From CAZAQK01 sp964535825 (lineage in GTDB: Bacteria; Pseudomonadota; Alphaproteobacteria; Rickettsiales; SXRF01), in the NCBI GenBank assembly GCA_964535825.1, contig CAZHUC010000002.1, forward strand, positions 271,696 to 335,695: a DNA stretch of 64,000 nt, given 5' to 3'. A program made the translations under genes and the position numbers. Positions 1 through 9,005 of the stretch are shown here, piece after piece (position 1 is the stretch's first letter; every line of letters begins with the position of its first letter). The notes beneath the pieces were generated by a model. It had not been told where the DNA came from and made no database searches. It saw only the letters and a program-made list of their open reading frames with translations.

Positions 1-2117
1 CATTCATCGGTATATGTCAAACCTGTGTTCATGGAAACGAACTCATCGGTCTGCAGATCATGGTTAGCAGAGGTATTCCATGCCCATTGACGGGTCAGAT
101 TGACGGTGGCCGTACCGGCAACCTGTTCTTTTGTAGCAAGAACCGGATCATTTTGCAGTGACAGATACGACGCGGTGAACGCCACCGGATAATAGTTGAA
201 TCCGGCATCTATCTCATTACGTTTCGGAGTGAATTCATCTTTATCCAGCCGGAAGCGATACGCCATATTGAACGGCCAGGCAGAAATACCTATCTTACCC
301 ACATAATCAGAGAAATGGCTGACCGACTCGTTCGAGAACGGGAATGCAAGATCCCTCTCCAGCCGGTAATGCTGGCCGAACAACCAGTCTATGTATTTAT
401 CGGATAGGAACTGCGCCTGCCCGCGCAGACCATAGCTGACGCGCGGCCCACTCTCGATACGGTCATATCCGGCGAATCGGTTGGGAGAGAACAGGTTGGT
501 ATCGGTGAATTCCGGCACAAGGCTGTCTTCGTTCGGTATCTCTTCAGAGTTACCACCGATAGGGCTGACCGTTGCACTGACGATCGGCTCAAGCAGCAGG
601 CTTGAGGTCTCACCCTGATTCATGAACGGATAGCGCCAGATAGCGGTGGCTTCCGGAACAAGCCTTCCGGTCGTTCCTTCAAAACGTTCGCCGCTGGAGA
701 ACACAACATCTTCAACTGAGTACACATCACCACGGATACTGGAGATGAATTCAATGACCTGTCCATCATCGGTTATGTAAGGTAATTTCCAACCCATGGT
801 GGCTGATGCACGGCGGCTTTTAGCACCGGTATCCCGGTAAAGCACCATGGTATTGGCATCGAACGTCACGCGGGAATTATAAATGCCGGGGTCGCTCTGG
901 TAGGTGAGGTCAGCAAGCGGCATCACGGTCGGAGTGGTCTTTGAATCAGAATCGGCGGTCAGCCCCTGAAACGCCAGGGCGCGTACCGCACCATAGGTAC
1001 GGTCATTATCACCGATAAAATTATATCCTTCCGCGAACACGTTGGAGGTAAGCAATGTGTCATGGCTGAAATTATAGCGGCGCAGGTAAGTGTCATCGGT
1101 GGCGCGATGCACATCGAAACCCCATTTATAATTTTCATCAATATCGAAATAGCCGGTGGCATCAATATTACCGCGCAGCGTTTTACCGGTGGTGCGGAAA
1201 CCAAGCGCATCGCGATCCGACGGGTTGGTGATACTGCCGTTCAGGCGATACTGCCCATAATCAAGCTTTTGGCGATATTCACCTGCCATCACCAACCCTT
1301 CCAGCGTGGTGTATATGGGGGTTATGGTCGCGTCTTTGTCGGGTGCAAGTGCAATATATACCGGTACTTTCATCACCGAGCCAAGGTTCGTGGAATGCTC
1401 ATATTCCGGGATAAGTATGCCGCTATGGTTGTCGGCATTAGGTGTTGGATGCGAGAAATGCGGCATGTAAAATACCGGTATGCCGTAGGTCTCGAAATAG
1501 GCGTTCTTGTAGGTTACCTGCTGCTCATTCTCATCCACACGGATCTTATCGGCAGACATCTGCCACATCGGGCTTTTAGCTGACGTTCCGTCAGAACATA
1601 TTTTGCAAGGAGAATACACCGCTTTTGTAAGCTCAAAATTATTCTCGTCGATACGGCGGGCACGACTTGCCACAAACAAGGAATTATCCGCAAGACGTGC
1701 CTTGAACTGATTGATGACACCGGTCTTCATGTCATTTTTCAGCTCCACCTCATCGGCGAAATACACATTGCCGCTGGCTTCGAGCAAACTCACATTGCCG
1801 CGTGCGGTCAGGCGATTGATGGTTTGCTCATAGATAAGCTGGTCAGCGATGAGTATGGCCTCGCCCTGCATGACCTCAACATTGCCCGATGCAACAACAA
1901 CCGATGACTCATGGTCATAATCGATCTGTTCCGCTTCAAGCAGAAGCGGCTGGTCCGGCCTTACGCCCGGGTCGACCTGTACGCGTGACTTCTGGAATCC
2001 CTGCCCCGGCTCTACCTTGAATTGAAGGCCTTCGGCGTGTGCAAGTCCCACCGTTGCCAGCACGGCAAACGGAACAAACAGTAACCTTCTACGATGCAAC
2101 TTTATTGATGCGGTCAC
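1..2117 (-). CDS. lptD: LPS-assembly outer membrane protein LptD (C-terminus cut by window edge)
   Basis: LptD (OstA/Imp) is the outer-membrane beta-barrel that, with LptE, inserts LPS into the outer leaflet. About 705 residues are visible and the frame is still open at position 1. An N-terminal signal sequence (RRRLLFVPFAVLATVGLAHA) is followed by an OstA-like periplasmic domain containing D-Y-D-H-E and a C-x-x-C pair typical of the family, then long beta-barrel repeats. The start is taken as GTG at 2117, 4 nt after the petC stop; a TTG at 2099 is an alternative and also leaves the signal peptide intact. The gene sits directly behind the bc1 operon, so it may be read through from it. LptE lies 28 kb away. 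Family assignment is firm; the exact start is not. Confidence 0.9.
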   Translation of the reverse strand, partial: MTASIKLHRRRLLFVPFAVLATVGLAHAEGLQFKVEPGQGFQKSRVQVDPGVRPDQPLLLEAEQIDYDHESSVVVASGNVEVMQGEAILIADQLIYEQTINRLTARGNVSLLEASGNVYFADEVELKNDMKTGVINQFKARLADNSLFVASRARRIDENNFELTKAVYSPCKICSDGTSAKSPMWQMSADKIRVDENEQQVTYKNAYFETYGIPVFYMPHFSHPTPNADNHSGILIPEYEHSTNLGSVMKVPVYIALAPDKDATITPIYTTLEGLVMAGEYRQKLDYGQYRLNGSITNPSDRDALGFRTTGKTLRGNIDATGYFDIDENYKWGFDVHRATDDTYLRRYNFSHDTLLTSNVFAEGYNFIGDNDRTYGAVRALAFQGLTADSDSKTTPTVMPLADLTYQSDPGIYNSRVTFDANTMVLYRDTGAKSRRASATMGWKLPYITDDGQVIEFISSIRGDVYSVEDVVFSSGERFEGTTGRLVPEATAIWRYPFMNQGETSSLLLEPIVSATVSPIGGNSEEIPNEDSLVPEFTDTNLFSPNRFAGYDRIESGPRVSYGLRGQAQFLSDKYIDWLFGQHYRLERDLAFPFSNESVSHFSDYVGKIGISAWPFNMAYRFRLDKDEFTPKRNEIDAGFNYYPVAFTASYLSLQNDPVLATKEQVAGTATVNLTRQWAWNTSANHDLQTDEFVSMNTGLTYTDE

Positions 2118-2121
2118 GCCT

Positions 2122-2886
2122 TCAGTGAATCCTTCTCCATATATTGCGTTTTGCAATATACAAGAAGATGGTCATGATGGCGAGATAGATAAGCACTTTA
2201 ATGCCCATCTGTTTACGAGCTTCCATTTCCGGCTCGGCTGCCCATTGCAGGAAGTTCACCACATCGCGTGACATTTGGTCCACAGAAGCTTCCGTACCAT
2301 CTTCATAACTCACCTGACCTTCAGAGATCGGCGCAGGCATGGCAATATTACCACTTGGGAAATATGGGTTATAATGCATACCTTCTGGCACTTGATGATG
2401 TTCAGGCACTTCCTGTCCATAACCGATCAGCAGGGAATAAAGATAGTTCGCACCATCCGGACGCGCCTTCACGATGAGGCTCAGATCAGGAGGATATGCG
2501 CCATTCTGGGCGGCACGCGCTGCATTCTCATTCGCGTAGGGCGACGGGAAATAATCGGACGGTTTGCCAGCACGTTCGAACATCTCGCCGTCATCACCCG
2601 GACCATCTTTGACAGAATAGCTGGCAGCCAGTGCCTTGATCTCCGCTTCAGAGAAGCCGATGTCAGCAAGGTTACGGAAAGCGATACGGGAAATACCATG
2701 GCACGCTGAACATACTTCCTTGTAAACCTGGAAGCCGCGCTGCGCAGATTGTTTATCAACTTTGCCGAACACACCATCAAATGACCAATGTGCCTGAAGT
2801 GGTTTTTTCTGGTCGCCGGACGCAACCGCGATACCTGCCCCACCAAGCACAGCCACCACAGAGAACAATAACGTAATTTTTTTCAT
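2122..2886 (-). CDS. petC: Cytochrome c1 of the bc1 complex
   Basis: Cytochrome c1 passes electrons from the Rieske protein to soluble or anchored cytochrome c in the ubiquinol:cytochrome c reductase. The 254-residue protein has a cleavable signal (MKKITLLFSVVAVLGGAG), a haem-binding C-S-A-C-H at residues 59-63, a likely axial Met in the segment N-I-A-M-P-A-P, and a C-terminal membrane anchor (about residues 229-245) ending in a basic tail. The open frame extends 27 codons upstream, but the ATG at 2886 is chosen because it opens the signal peptide and follows the petB stop by 10 nt. It is the last gene of petABC. Confidence 0.95.
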   Translation of the reverse strand: MKKITLLFSVVAVLGGAGIAVASGDQKKPLQAHWSFDGVFGKVDKQSAQRGFQVYKEVCSACHGISRIAFRNLADIGFSEAEIKALAASYSVKDGPGDDGEMFERAGKPSDYFPSPYANENAARAAQNGAYPPDLSLIVKARPDGANYLYSLLIGYGQEVPEHHQVPEGMHYNPYFPSGNIAMPAPISEGQVSYEDGTEASVDQMSRDVVNFLQWAAEPEMEARKQMGIKVLIYLAIMTIFLYIAKRNIWRRIH

Positions 2887-2896
2887 GGTGTGCCTC

Positions 2897-4168
2897 TTAG
2901 TGTTGGTGCGCGTTTGTAGTGAGTACTGCCTTGCTGATACTTTCTGGCAGCGGCAGGGTCTTTTCATTTTTGCTGATCACATAGAGCGCAATGAAATAAC
3001 CAAAGTAAATGGCGGTACAGATGCGACCGATGGTGATGTATATGCCTTCGGCAGGCTGTGAACCCAGATAGCCAAGCACCACCGCATTCGCAACGAATAC
3101 CCAGAACAATGGCTTGAAGTACGGGCGGAAATTACCGCTACGCACTTTGCACCTGTCGATCCATGGCAGGAAGAACAGGATCAGGATAGAGCCGAACATG
3201 GCAAGAACGCCCGCCAATTTGGATTCGATGAATACGATGCCTGTGAACGGGATACCGATGTCCGGTACAGCGCGCAGGATCGCATAGAACGGCAGGAAGT
3301 ACCATTCAGGCACGATGTGCGCTGGTGTCACCAGAGGATTCGCTTCGATATAGTTATCGGGATGCCCCAGCACATTCGGCTGGAAGAACACGAACCAGGC
3401 AAAGATCATGAAGAAGATACCGAAAGTGAACGCATCCTTCACCGTGTAGTACGGATGGAAAGGAATGGTATCCTGCGGGGTCTTTACATCGATACCGATC
3501 GGATTATTCGAGCCATGCATATGCAGTGCCCAGATGTGAAGCACCACCACTGCACAGATCACGAATGGCAGCAGGAAGTGCAGCGTGTAGAAGCGGTTGA
3601 GGGTTGGGTTGTCTACAGAAAAACCACCCCAGAGCCAATGCACAATGGATTCACCGATGCCTGGGAATGCAGAGAACAGGTTGGTGATAACGGTCGCACC
3701 CCAGAAGCTCATCTGACCCCATGGCAGTACATACCCCATGAATGCGGTCGCCATCATGAGCAGGAAGATCACGATACCAAGCCACCAAAGTAATTCACGC
3801 GGCGCTTTATATGACCCGTAATACAGACCGCGGCAGATATGGATGTAGACAACCACGAAGAACATGGATGCACCAACCGCATGCACATAACGCAGCAGCC
3901 AGCCATAATTCACCGAGCGCATGATGTGTTCCACGCTGTCGAATGCAAGGCCGGTGTTAGCGGCATAATGCATGGACAGGAACAAACCGGTCAGGATCTG
4001 GATAACGAGGCAGATACCGGCCATCGAGCCGAAGTTCCACCAGTAGTTCAAATTGCGCGGCGCAGGGTATTTGCTGCCCAGGCTGTTATCGAGGAATGAA
4101 AAGATTGGCAGGCGATATTCGATCCAGCCAATGAGCCCGGGGGCTTGAGGTTTAGGTGCATGAGCCAT
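2897..4168 (-). CDS. petB: Cytochrome b of the bc1 complex
   Basis: Cytochrome b is the membrane core of the bc1 complex and carries the two b haems and both quinone sites. The 423-residue product has the usual eight hydrophobic helices, paired histidines in helices B and D (for example Y-V-H-A-V-G and V-V-V-Y-I-H-I-C), and the Qo-site motif P-E-W-Y near residue 286. Length matches alphaproteobacterial cytochrome b without fusion to c1. The ATG at 4168 lies 4 nt after the petA stop, so translation is probably coupled. Confidence 0.97.
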   Translation of the reverse strand: MAHAPKPQAPGLIGWIEYRLPIFSFLDNSLGSKYPAPRNLNYWWNFGSMAGICLVIQILTGLFLSMHYAANTGLAFDSVEHIMRSVNYGWLLRYVHAVGASMFFVVVYIHICRGLYYGSYKAPRELLWWLGIVIFLLMMATAFMGYVLPWGQMSFWGATVITNLFSAFPGIGESIVHWLWGGFSVDNPTLNRFYTLHFLLPFVICAVVVLHIWALHMHGSNNPIGIDVKTPQDTIPFHPYYTVKDAFTFGIFFMIFAWFVFFQPNVLGHPDNYIEANPLVTPAHIVPEWYFLPFYAILRAVPDIGIPFTGIVFIESKLAGVLAMFGSILILFFLPWIDRCKVRSGNFRPYFKPLFWVFVANAVVLGYLGSQPAEGIYITIGRICTAIYFGYFIALYVISKNEKTLPLPESISKAVLTTNAHQH

Positions 4169-4172
4169 GGAA

Positions 4173-4733
4173 TTATCCGATCTTGATACGAGTGTCGCTT
4201 AGGAAGGTGTATTGCGGTACGGCGAGGTTCTTCGGTGCAGGACCTTTGCGGATACGACCAGCGGTGTCATAGTGCGAACCGTGGCATGGGCAGAACCAGC
4301 CACCACCACCCGGACCACCGAATTCACCAGCACCAGCAAGCGGGATACAGCCAAGATGCGTACATACGCCAACCATCACCAGCCATTGCTCTTTGCCTTT
4401 TTGCACACGCGCATCATCTGCCTGCGGATCCGGAAGGTCAGAAAGGCTTACTTTGCGTGACTCCTCGATATCGGCCTCGGTGCGGTGACGGATGAACACC
4501 GGCACGCCGCGCCACTTGACCTTGATGGTCTGGCCGGGCTGGATCGGTGAAAGATCCACTTCAATGGATGAAAGCGCCAGAACGTCGGCTGCAGGATTCA
4601 TACTGTCAACGAACGGCCAGAGCACCGCGCCCGCGCCAACAGCGCCCAGTGCGCTTGCGCTCAACACCATGAAATCACGGCGGGTGGTGGGTGCAGATAA
4701 TGTGGAATTAGAAGAGTAAGGTGATGAAGTCAT
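4173..4733 (-). CDS. petA: Rieske iron-sulfur subunit of the bc1 complex
   Basis: The Rieske protein carries the [2Fe-2S] cluster that takes the first electron from ubiquinol. In the 186-residue protein, cluster box I C-T-H-L-G-C is at 124-129 and box II C-P-C-H-G-S-H at 148-154. A twin-arginine R-R-D-F at 18-21 precedes the single membrane segment (about 22-42), as expected for Tat export of a folded cluster protein. The ATG at 4733 is preferred; an in-frame TTG at 4748 would add five residues. First gene of petABC; the promoter should lie in 4734-4838. Confidence 0.95.
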   Translation of the reverse strand: MTSSPYSSNSTLSAPTTRRDFMVLSASALGAVGAGAVLWPFVDSMNPAADVLALSSIEVDLSPIQPGQTIKVKWRGVPVFIRHRTEADIEESRKVSLSDLPDPQADDARVQKGKEQWLVMVGVCTHLGCIPLAGAGEFGGPGGGGWFCPCHGSHYDTAGRIRKGPAPKNLAVPQYTFLSDTRIKIG

Positions 4734-4838
4734 GAAAAATCTCAACAAATTGGATGTTGTTGAGTTTCTATAACAAAACCTGAATAAGTTTCAACCTAAA
4801 GAATTGCGGGTGCAGAAAATAAATGCACAAAGGCTAAA

Positions 4839-5045
4839 CTATAAGACCGCTTTGATCAGTGCGATAGCCCATATAATGATGTGTGTGCCCATATCAAGGA
4901 ACACATCTACCCAGCTATTGGCAACATCTACACACGCATCAATGGTGTCAAGATTGAACAGGCAAACACCAAACCCCGAGGCAAAACTCAGGAAGGTCAC
5001 ACCGGTAAGCATATAGAATGCGTTGAAACGAGGGTCGAATGCCAT
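4839..5045 (-). CDS. Small hypothetical membrane protein
   Basis: I do not recognise this 68-residue protein. It has two hydrophobic stretches, about residues 10-31 and 51-67, separated by an acidic loop (D-T-I-D-A-C-V-D-V), so it may be a two-helix inner-membrane protein. Its ATG follows the stop of the upstream 117-residue gene after three bases, which points to co-translation with that gene and supports it being real. A weak stem-loop (about 4810-4828, GTGCA arms) follows the stop but lacks a T run. Confidence 0.6.
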   Translation of the reverse strand: MAFDPRFNAFYMLTGVTFLSFASGFGVCLFNLDTIDACVDVANSWVDVFLDMGTHIIIWAIALIKAVL

Positions 5046-5048
5046 GGG

Positions 5049-5402
5049 TTAGATGGACCTTCTCTGTGTTGTGTTTACGTCAAGCATCGCTGCCACTTTA
5101 ACAATATCCACCAAAGGACAATACATGGGAAGAACTTCATCAGCAAACACAAAGTCCTCTTCTGTTTGCTGATACCATTTCTTTACAACAGCTTCACTAT
5201 CTGGCCTCAGATGCGCCCGCGCTATAGCCAACCCAACATCCGTGTCAAGATTGAGTCCCAGATCGCTGGCATCTACATAGTGATCGCCTGCCTGTAAGCG
5301 CCTTTTTAATGCCTGCATGCCACCCAGCTTCAGAACGATCTGCCTTGCTAAGCACTTCGCCTCCTTCAGGGACTGGGGGTCATCCATTACTTTTCTTGGC
5401 AT
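5049..5402 (-). CDS. Small hypothetical soluble protein
   Basis: The 117-residue product is not recognised. It has no signal peptide or membrane helix; the N-terminal half is basic (R-Q-I-V-L-K-L-G-G-M-Q-A-L-K-R-R-L) and the C-terminal half acidic. A mixed charged, helical composition suggests a cytoplasmic protein. It forms a two-gene unit with the membrane protein immediately downstream (three-base gap) and is divergent from trmL across a 111-base spacer that should carry both promoters. Confidence 0.6.
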   Translation of the reverse strand: MPRKVMDDPQSLKEAKCLARQIVLKLGGMQALKRRLQAGDHYVDASDLGLNLDTDVGLAIARAHLRPDSEAVVKKWYQQTEEDFVFADEVLPMYCPLVDIVKVAAMLDVNTTQRRSI

Positions 5403-5513
5403 TTTCCTGTACTACAATCGGGTTAGTCATGTAATTAATTGTGCCAAAAACCACACAGGATATAAACTCGTTTTTTGTGAAGTTTTGATGAAGAAGCAAG
5501 CTATTGATAAACA

Positions 5514-5972
5514 ATGATACTAGTACTTTTCCAACCTGACATCCCGCAAAACACCGGAAGCATGATACGGCTCGCGGCATGTACGGGTGTTGCGCTACAT
5601 ATCATCGAACCGTGCGGCTTTCCGTTCGATGATAAAAAGGTGCGCCGTGCCAGCATGGACTATTATGATCATGCGAACATCACCCGTCACAATTCATGGG
5701 AGTCGTTCCTTGATTTCCGCAAAGATATGCCAAATTCGCGCTTGCTATTACTGAGCGCTCATGCGAGCACTGCCTACACGGAATATAGTTACCGGAAGGA
5801 TGATATGCTTTTACTCGGCCGCGAATCTGCTGGCGTGCCGGATGAAGTGAAGAAAAAAGCCGATGCAGGACTAACCATTCCTATGCAAGGCGGCGCTCGT
5901 TCACTTAATGTAGCACTCGCTGCCAGCATGGTACTGGGTGAAGCACTCAGGCAAACGCGAAAGATCGGATGA
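5514..5972 (+). CDS. trmL: tRNA (cytidine(34)-2'-O)-methyltransferase TrmL
   Basis: TrmL is a SPOUT-fold methyltransferase that methylates the ribose of wobble C or cmnm5U in leucine tRNAs. The 152-residue protein shows the family start (L-F-Q-P-D-I-P-Q-N-T-G), the middle R-L-A-A-C-T-G-V, and the C-terminal knot motifs L-L-G-R-E-S-A-G-V and P-M-Q-G-G-A-R-S-L-N-V-A. Length is normal for the family. It is followed after 6 nt by hemF, so the two are likely one transcript. Confidence 0.93.
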   Translation: MILVLFQPDIPQNTGSMIRLAACTGVALHIIEPCGFPFDDKKVRRASMDYYDHANITRHNSWESFLDFRKDMPNSRLLLLSAHASTAYTEYSYRKDDMLLLGRESAGVPDEVKKKADAGLTIPMQGGARSLNVALAASMVLGEALRQTRKIG

Positions 5973-5978
5973 TATTTT

Positions 5979-6944
5979 ATGTCAGTAGCCCCTGTGAAGA
6001 ATGAACAAGCAGCACAATCTCTTTCTGAACAAAAACAGATCGCGTCCGCATGGTTTCGTGAATTGCGTGACCAGATCTGTGCGGAGTTCGAAAAGATCGA
6101 AGTTGAATTAGGCGGCGATGCACCTGCAGGTAAATTCACGCGTAATGTTTGGGAGCGTGATGGTGGTGGCGGTGGCGAGATGTCACTCATGAAAGGCCGA
6201 GTATTCGAAAAGGTCGGTGTGAATATTTCCACCGTGCACGGCGAATTCTCTGAAGTGATGCGCAAAGAAATTCCCGGCGCAGATACTGATCCGCGTTTCT
6301 GGGCATCCGGTATCTCGCTGGTGGCGCATATGTGCTCACCACTTGTACCGGCAGTGCATATGAACACGCGCATGATCGTGGTGGGTGGTGACAATGGAAT
6401 GACTGCGAGCGCAGCAGCACGAGCCAGCCATGAGCCACGCCCCATGGAATTTTCAGGAGAAAATTCCGGGGGCATCTGTAAAAGTTGGTTCGGGGGCGGT
6501 GCAGACCTCACCCCCATGTATCCGGTAGAAAAAGATACGCAGGATTTTCATAACGCCTTCAAAAACACCTGTGATGCATTCGATCCGGACTATTACCCAA
6601 AATTCAAAAAATGGTGTGATGAGTATTTTTTCCTGAAACACCGGAATGAGCCGCGCGGCGTGGGCGGTATCTTCTATGATTATGTCAATACCGGCAACTG
6701 GAATACCGATCTTGCTTTCACACAGGACGTTGGAAAAACCTTCAAGGCGATTTATCCGCAGCTGGTTCGCCGTCATATGTTTGAACGCTGGACAGCAGAA
6801 CAGCGCGAGTGGCAGCTAAAGAAGCGCGGACGTTATGTAGAGTTCAATCTGCTTTATGATCGCGGCACGCGTTTTGGCATCATGACCGGCGGCAACACAG
6901 AAGCTATCCTGATGTCGCTGCCGCCTGAGGTGCGCTGGCCTTAA
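5979..6944 (+). CDS. hemF: Oxygen-dependent coproporphyrinogen III oxidase
   Basis: HemF oxidatively decarboxylates coproporphyrinogen III to protoporphyrinogen IX using O2, so haem synthesis here can run aerobically. The 321-residue protein contains the family blocks W-F-G-G-G-A-D-L-T-P, F-L-K-H-R-N-E-P-R-G-V-G-G-I-F, E-F-N-L-L-Y-D-R-G-T and the terminal M-S-L-P-P-E-V-R-W-P. The start ATG lies 6 nt after trmL. The last 41 bases overlap the end of the convergent ampG-like gene, so the two 3' ends share sequence on opposite strands. Confidence 0.96.
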   Translation: MSVAPVKNEQAAQSLSEQKQIASAWFRELRDQICAEFEKIEVELGGDAPAGKFTRNVWERDGGGGGEMSLMKGRVFEKVGVNISTVHGEFSEVMRKEIPGADTDPRFWASGISLVAHMCSPLVPAVHMNTRMIVVGGDNGMTASAAARASHEPRPMEFSGENSGGICKSWFGGGADLTPMYPVEKDTQDFHNAFKNTCDAFDPDYYPKFKKWCDEYFFLKHRNEPRGVGGIFYDYVNTGNWNTDLAFTQDVGKTFKAIYPQLVRRHMFERWTAEQREWQLKKRGRYVEFNLLYDRGTRFGIMTGGNTEAILMSLPPEVRWP

Positions 6945-8232
6945 CGAACAATTCCTTATCGCGCGACAACCACCACAATAGCATAAGCCCCGGAATTGCC
7001 AGGAATGTGGAACAGATAAAGAAGGCTTCCCACCCGATATGCTCAGCCACAGAACCCGCTGGCGTTGAAAGCCATGTACGGCCGAAAGCGGCAAGCGAAG
7101 AAAGCAATGCATACTGCGTGGCAGTGAAGCGCAGATTACACAGGCTGCTCATAAACGCAACGAACACTGCCGTACCCATACCACCCGCTGCATTCTCCAG
7201 CGTGATACACAGTGCCAGCATGTTGATATCTGCACCTGCTTTAGCAAGCAGCACGAACACCAGATTGGTAAGCGCCTGAAAGAGTCCGCATATCCACAAA
7301 CTTCTAAGCATCCCGATGCGATACACCATCGCACCACCAACGAACCCGCCAGCAATGGTCGCGATCAGGCCATAGAGCTTTACGATCTTGGCGATCTCTT
7401 CCTTGGAAAATCCGAGCTCAATATAAAATGGGCTGGTCATCACGCCCATGAACGCATCGGCAAATTTATAAAGCACGATAAAGAGTAGAATGGTCAGCCA
7501 GCCGCGGCGTTTCATAAAATCTGCGAATGGTGCAATGACTGCATCCCTCACCCAATCTTTGAAACTGCGATCTTCAAGTTTTGGCGGTGCTCTGCGGGAA
7601 GCCGGTTCACCGGCAAGCAGCACGGTGATAATACCAACACCCATCAGCGCCGCCATTGACCAGTATGCAACCAGCCAACCGAAATATTGAGCAAGATAAA
7701 GTGCGCCCGCCGTTGAGACAATCATGCCGAACCGGTATCCCAGAACGATCACGGCCGCGCCTGCCCCCTGCTCTTCTTCTTTCAGTATCTCAACACGGTA
7801 CGCATCGATCACGATATCCTGACTGGCCGAGCAAATAGCCACAAAAAGAGCAAAACAGGCTACGATCCAAGGGTTTACCGCATCAGGACTCATCAGCCCC
7901 ATCAGCACCAACCCCCCCGCAATAGCGATCTGTGTGGCAACGAGCCAACCTCTCCTATGCCCTAACCATCTGCTAAGTAATGGAAAGTTAAGGCTATCCA
8001 TCAACGGTGACCACAGGAATTTGAGCGTATAGGGTGTGCCGATGGCGGCAAAAATGCCAATGGTCGTTTTATCAATGCCCGATTCTGTCAGCCAGATGCC
8101 CAGGGTGGAAGCCGTTAACGCTAACGGTAAACCACTTGAAAAACCAAGAAAAAGAACCGCTAGCACCCTTGGCTTCAGATAAAGCAGGAATGGATTTTTT
8201 GTCACAGATACCGCCGATGTATTAATTGTCAT
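6904..8232 (-). CDS. ampG: AmpG-family MFS permease (muropeptide or related)
   Basis: AmpG proteins import anhydro-muropeptides for cell-wall recycling. The 442-residue protein has about twelve membrane helices and the family N-terminus: F-L-G-F-S-S-G-L-P-L-A-L, then T-L-G-I-W-L, and K-F-L-W-S-P-L-M-D between helices two and three. The segment S-Q-D-I-V-I-D-A-Y-R is also characteristic. Substrate is inferred from family only. It is convergent with and overlaps hemF by 41 nt. The promoter would be in the 92-base gap to the next gene. Confidence 0.85.
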   Translation of the reverse strand: MTINTSAVSVTKNPFLLYLKPRVLAVLFLGFSSGLPLALTASTLGIWLTESGIDKTTIGIFAAIGTPYTLKFLWSPLMDSLNFPLLSRWLGHRRGWLVATQIAIAGGLVLMGLMSPDAVNPWIVACFALFVAICSASQDIVIDAYRVEILKEEEQGAGAAVIVLGYRFGMIVSTAGALYLAQYFGWLVAYWSMAALMGVGIITVLLAGEPASRRAPPKLEDRSFKDWVRDAVIAPFADFMKRRGWLTILLFIVLYKFADAFMGVMTSPFYIELGFSKEEIAKIVKLYGLIATIAGGFVGGAMVYRIGMLRSLWICGLFQALTNLVFVLLAKAGADINMLALCITLENAAGGMGTAVFVAFMSSLCNLRFTATQYALLSSLAAFGRTWLSTPAGSVAEHIGWEAFFICSTFLAIPGLMLLWWLSRDKELFVKASAPQAAATSG

Positions 8233-8324
8233 TAATCTTTAACTTATCAAACCCACCTGCATTTGTTACATAATGCGAACATACACATTTTGTGGTAGCA
8301 CAAAACCGTAAATAGGCAGAGACC

Positions 8325-8966
8325 ATGTCGAACCAAAAAGTACTATTAGAAAATGCTATACAGCAGTTTCATTCAGAAATCACGCCCGGGCTTAATGCGC
8401 TGGCGGAGGCTTTTGATGAAGCCGGCGTTTCACACTACTCTTCTGGTTGTGGCGTCAAGAAAGTGACGTTCGATATTTTTCCTGCAAGTGGCTATGTGCG
8501 TGACCTCGTCAATATCGTAAGCCTGCAACGCAATCACAGAAGCAGGGCAGATACCGGCCTTCGCGATTCCACCAAATACGGTGACTTCAACCCGGCGATC
8601 CAATTCATGCAGTATATGCGCCGCTGGACAGGATTTGTAGAACAGATCATGCAAAGCGAAGGTGATTCATCACGCGGTATTGCGGCAGCACGCGCCAAAC
8701 TGATAATGTCAGAACTCATGGAAGAGCTGGCGCCAAAACCTGCAACAAAGAACAGCAAGCTTGGAGCAAAGATCGCATCACTCCCGAACTACGAAGATTT
8801 CTTCGTGCTGATGCATGCCATTGGCCTGTATCTGGAATCACATAAGATCGCAGAAACCGAACACCGAACCACCACACGCAAACAGACCCAGGAAAATAAT
8901 TATGCGCGCGCCATGGCAGCGGCTATGGGTGATGCTAATGAGAACACGTCTAAGAAAGCTGCCTAG
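8325..8966 (+). CDS. Hypothetical protein, probable partner of the next gene
   Basis: This 213-residue protein is not recognised. It is soluble and mostly helical by composition, with a stretch N-Y-E-D-F-F-V-L-M-H-A-I-G-L-Y near residues 155-170 and a polar, lysine-rich tail. There is no signal peptide. A good start context is seen (A-rich, then ATG at 8325). It is 39 nt ahead of the glutamine-synthetase-fold gene in the same direction, so a shared transcript is likely. A stem-loop spans its stop codon. Confidence 0.65.
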   Translation: MSNQKVLLENAIQQFHSEITPGLNALAEAFDEAGVSHYSSGCGVKKVTFDIFPASGYVRDLVNIVSLQRNHRSRADTGLRDSTKYGDFNPAIQFMQYMRRWTGFVEQIMQSEGDSSRGIAAARAKLIMSELMEELAPKPATKNSKLGAKIASLPNYEDFFVLMHAIGLYLESHKIAETEHRTTTRKQTQENNYARAMAAAMGDANENTSKKAA

Positions 8967-8980
8967 AATTACTTAGGCAG
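8959..8980 (+). other. Stem-loop over a stop codon
   Basis: Perfect 7-bp arms CTGCCTA and TAGGCAG with an 8-base loop; the stop codon of the upstream gene is in the left arm. No T run follows, so it is more likely an mRNA structure between the two genes than a terminator. Confidence 0.4.
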
Positions 8981-9005
8981 ATCATTCTGATAGGTAATAC
9001 TTCCT

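Noticed and set aside
4810..4828. GTGCA/TGCAC stem-loop as terminator of the small membrane protein gene
   Set aside because: Short stem, 9-base loop and no T run.
5789..6517. Long antisense open frame (242 codons) opposite trmL/hemF
   Set aside because: It is a shadow of hemF codon bias; the sense strand encodes a complete known enzyme and the antisense product has no family features.
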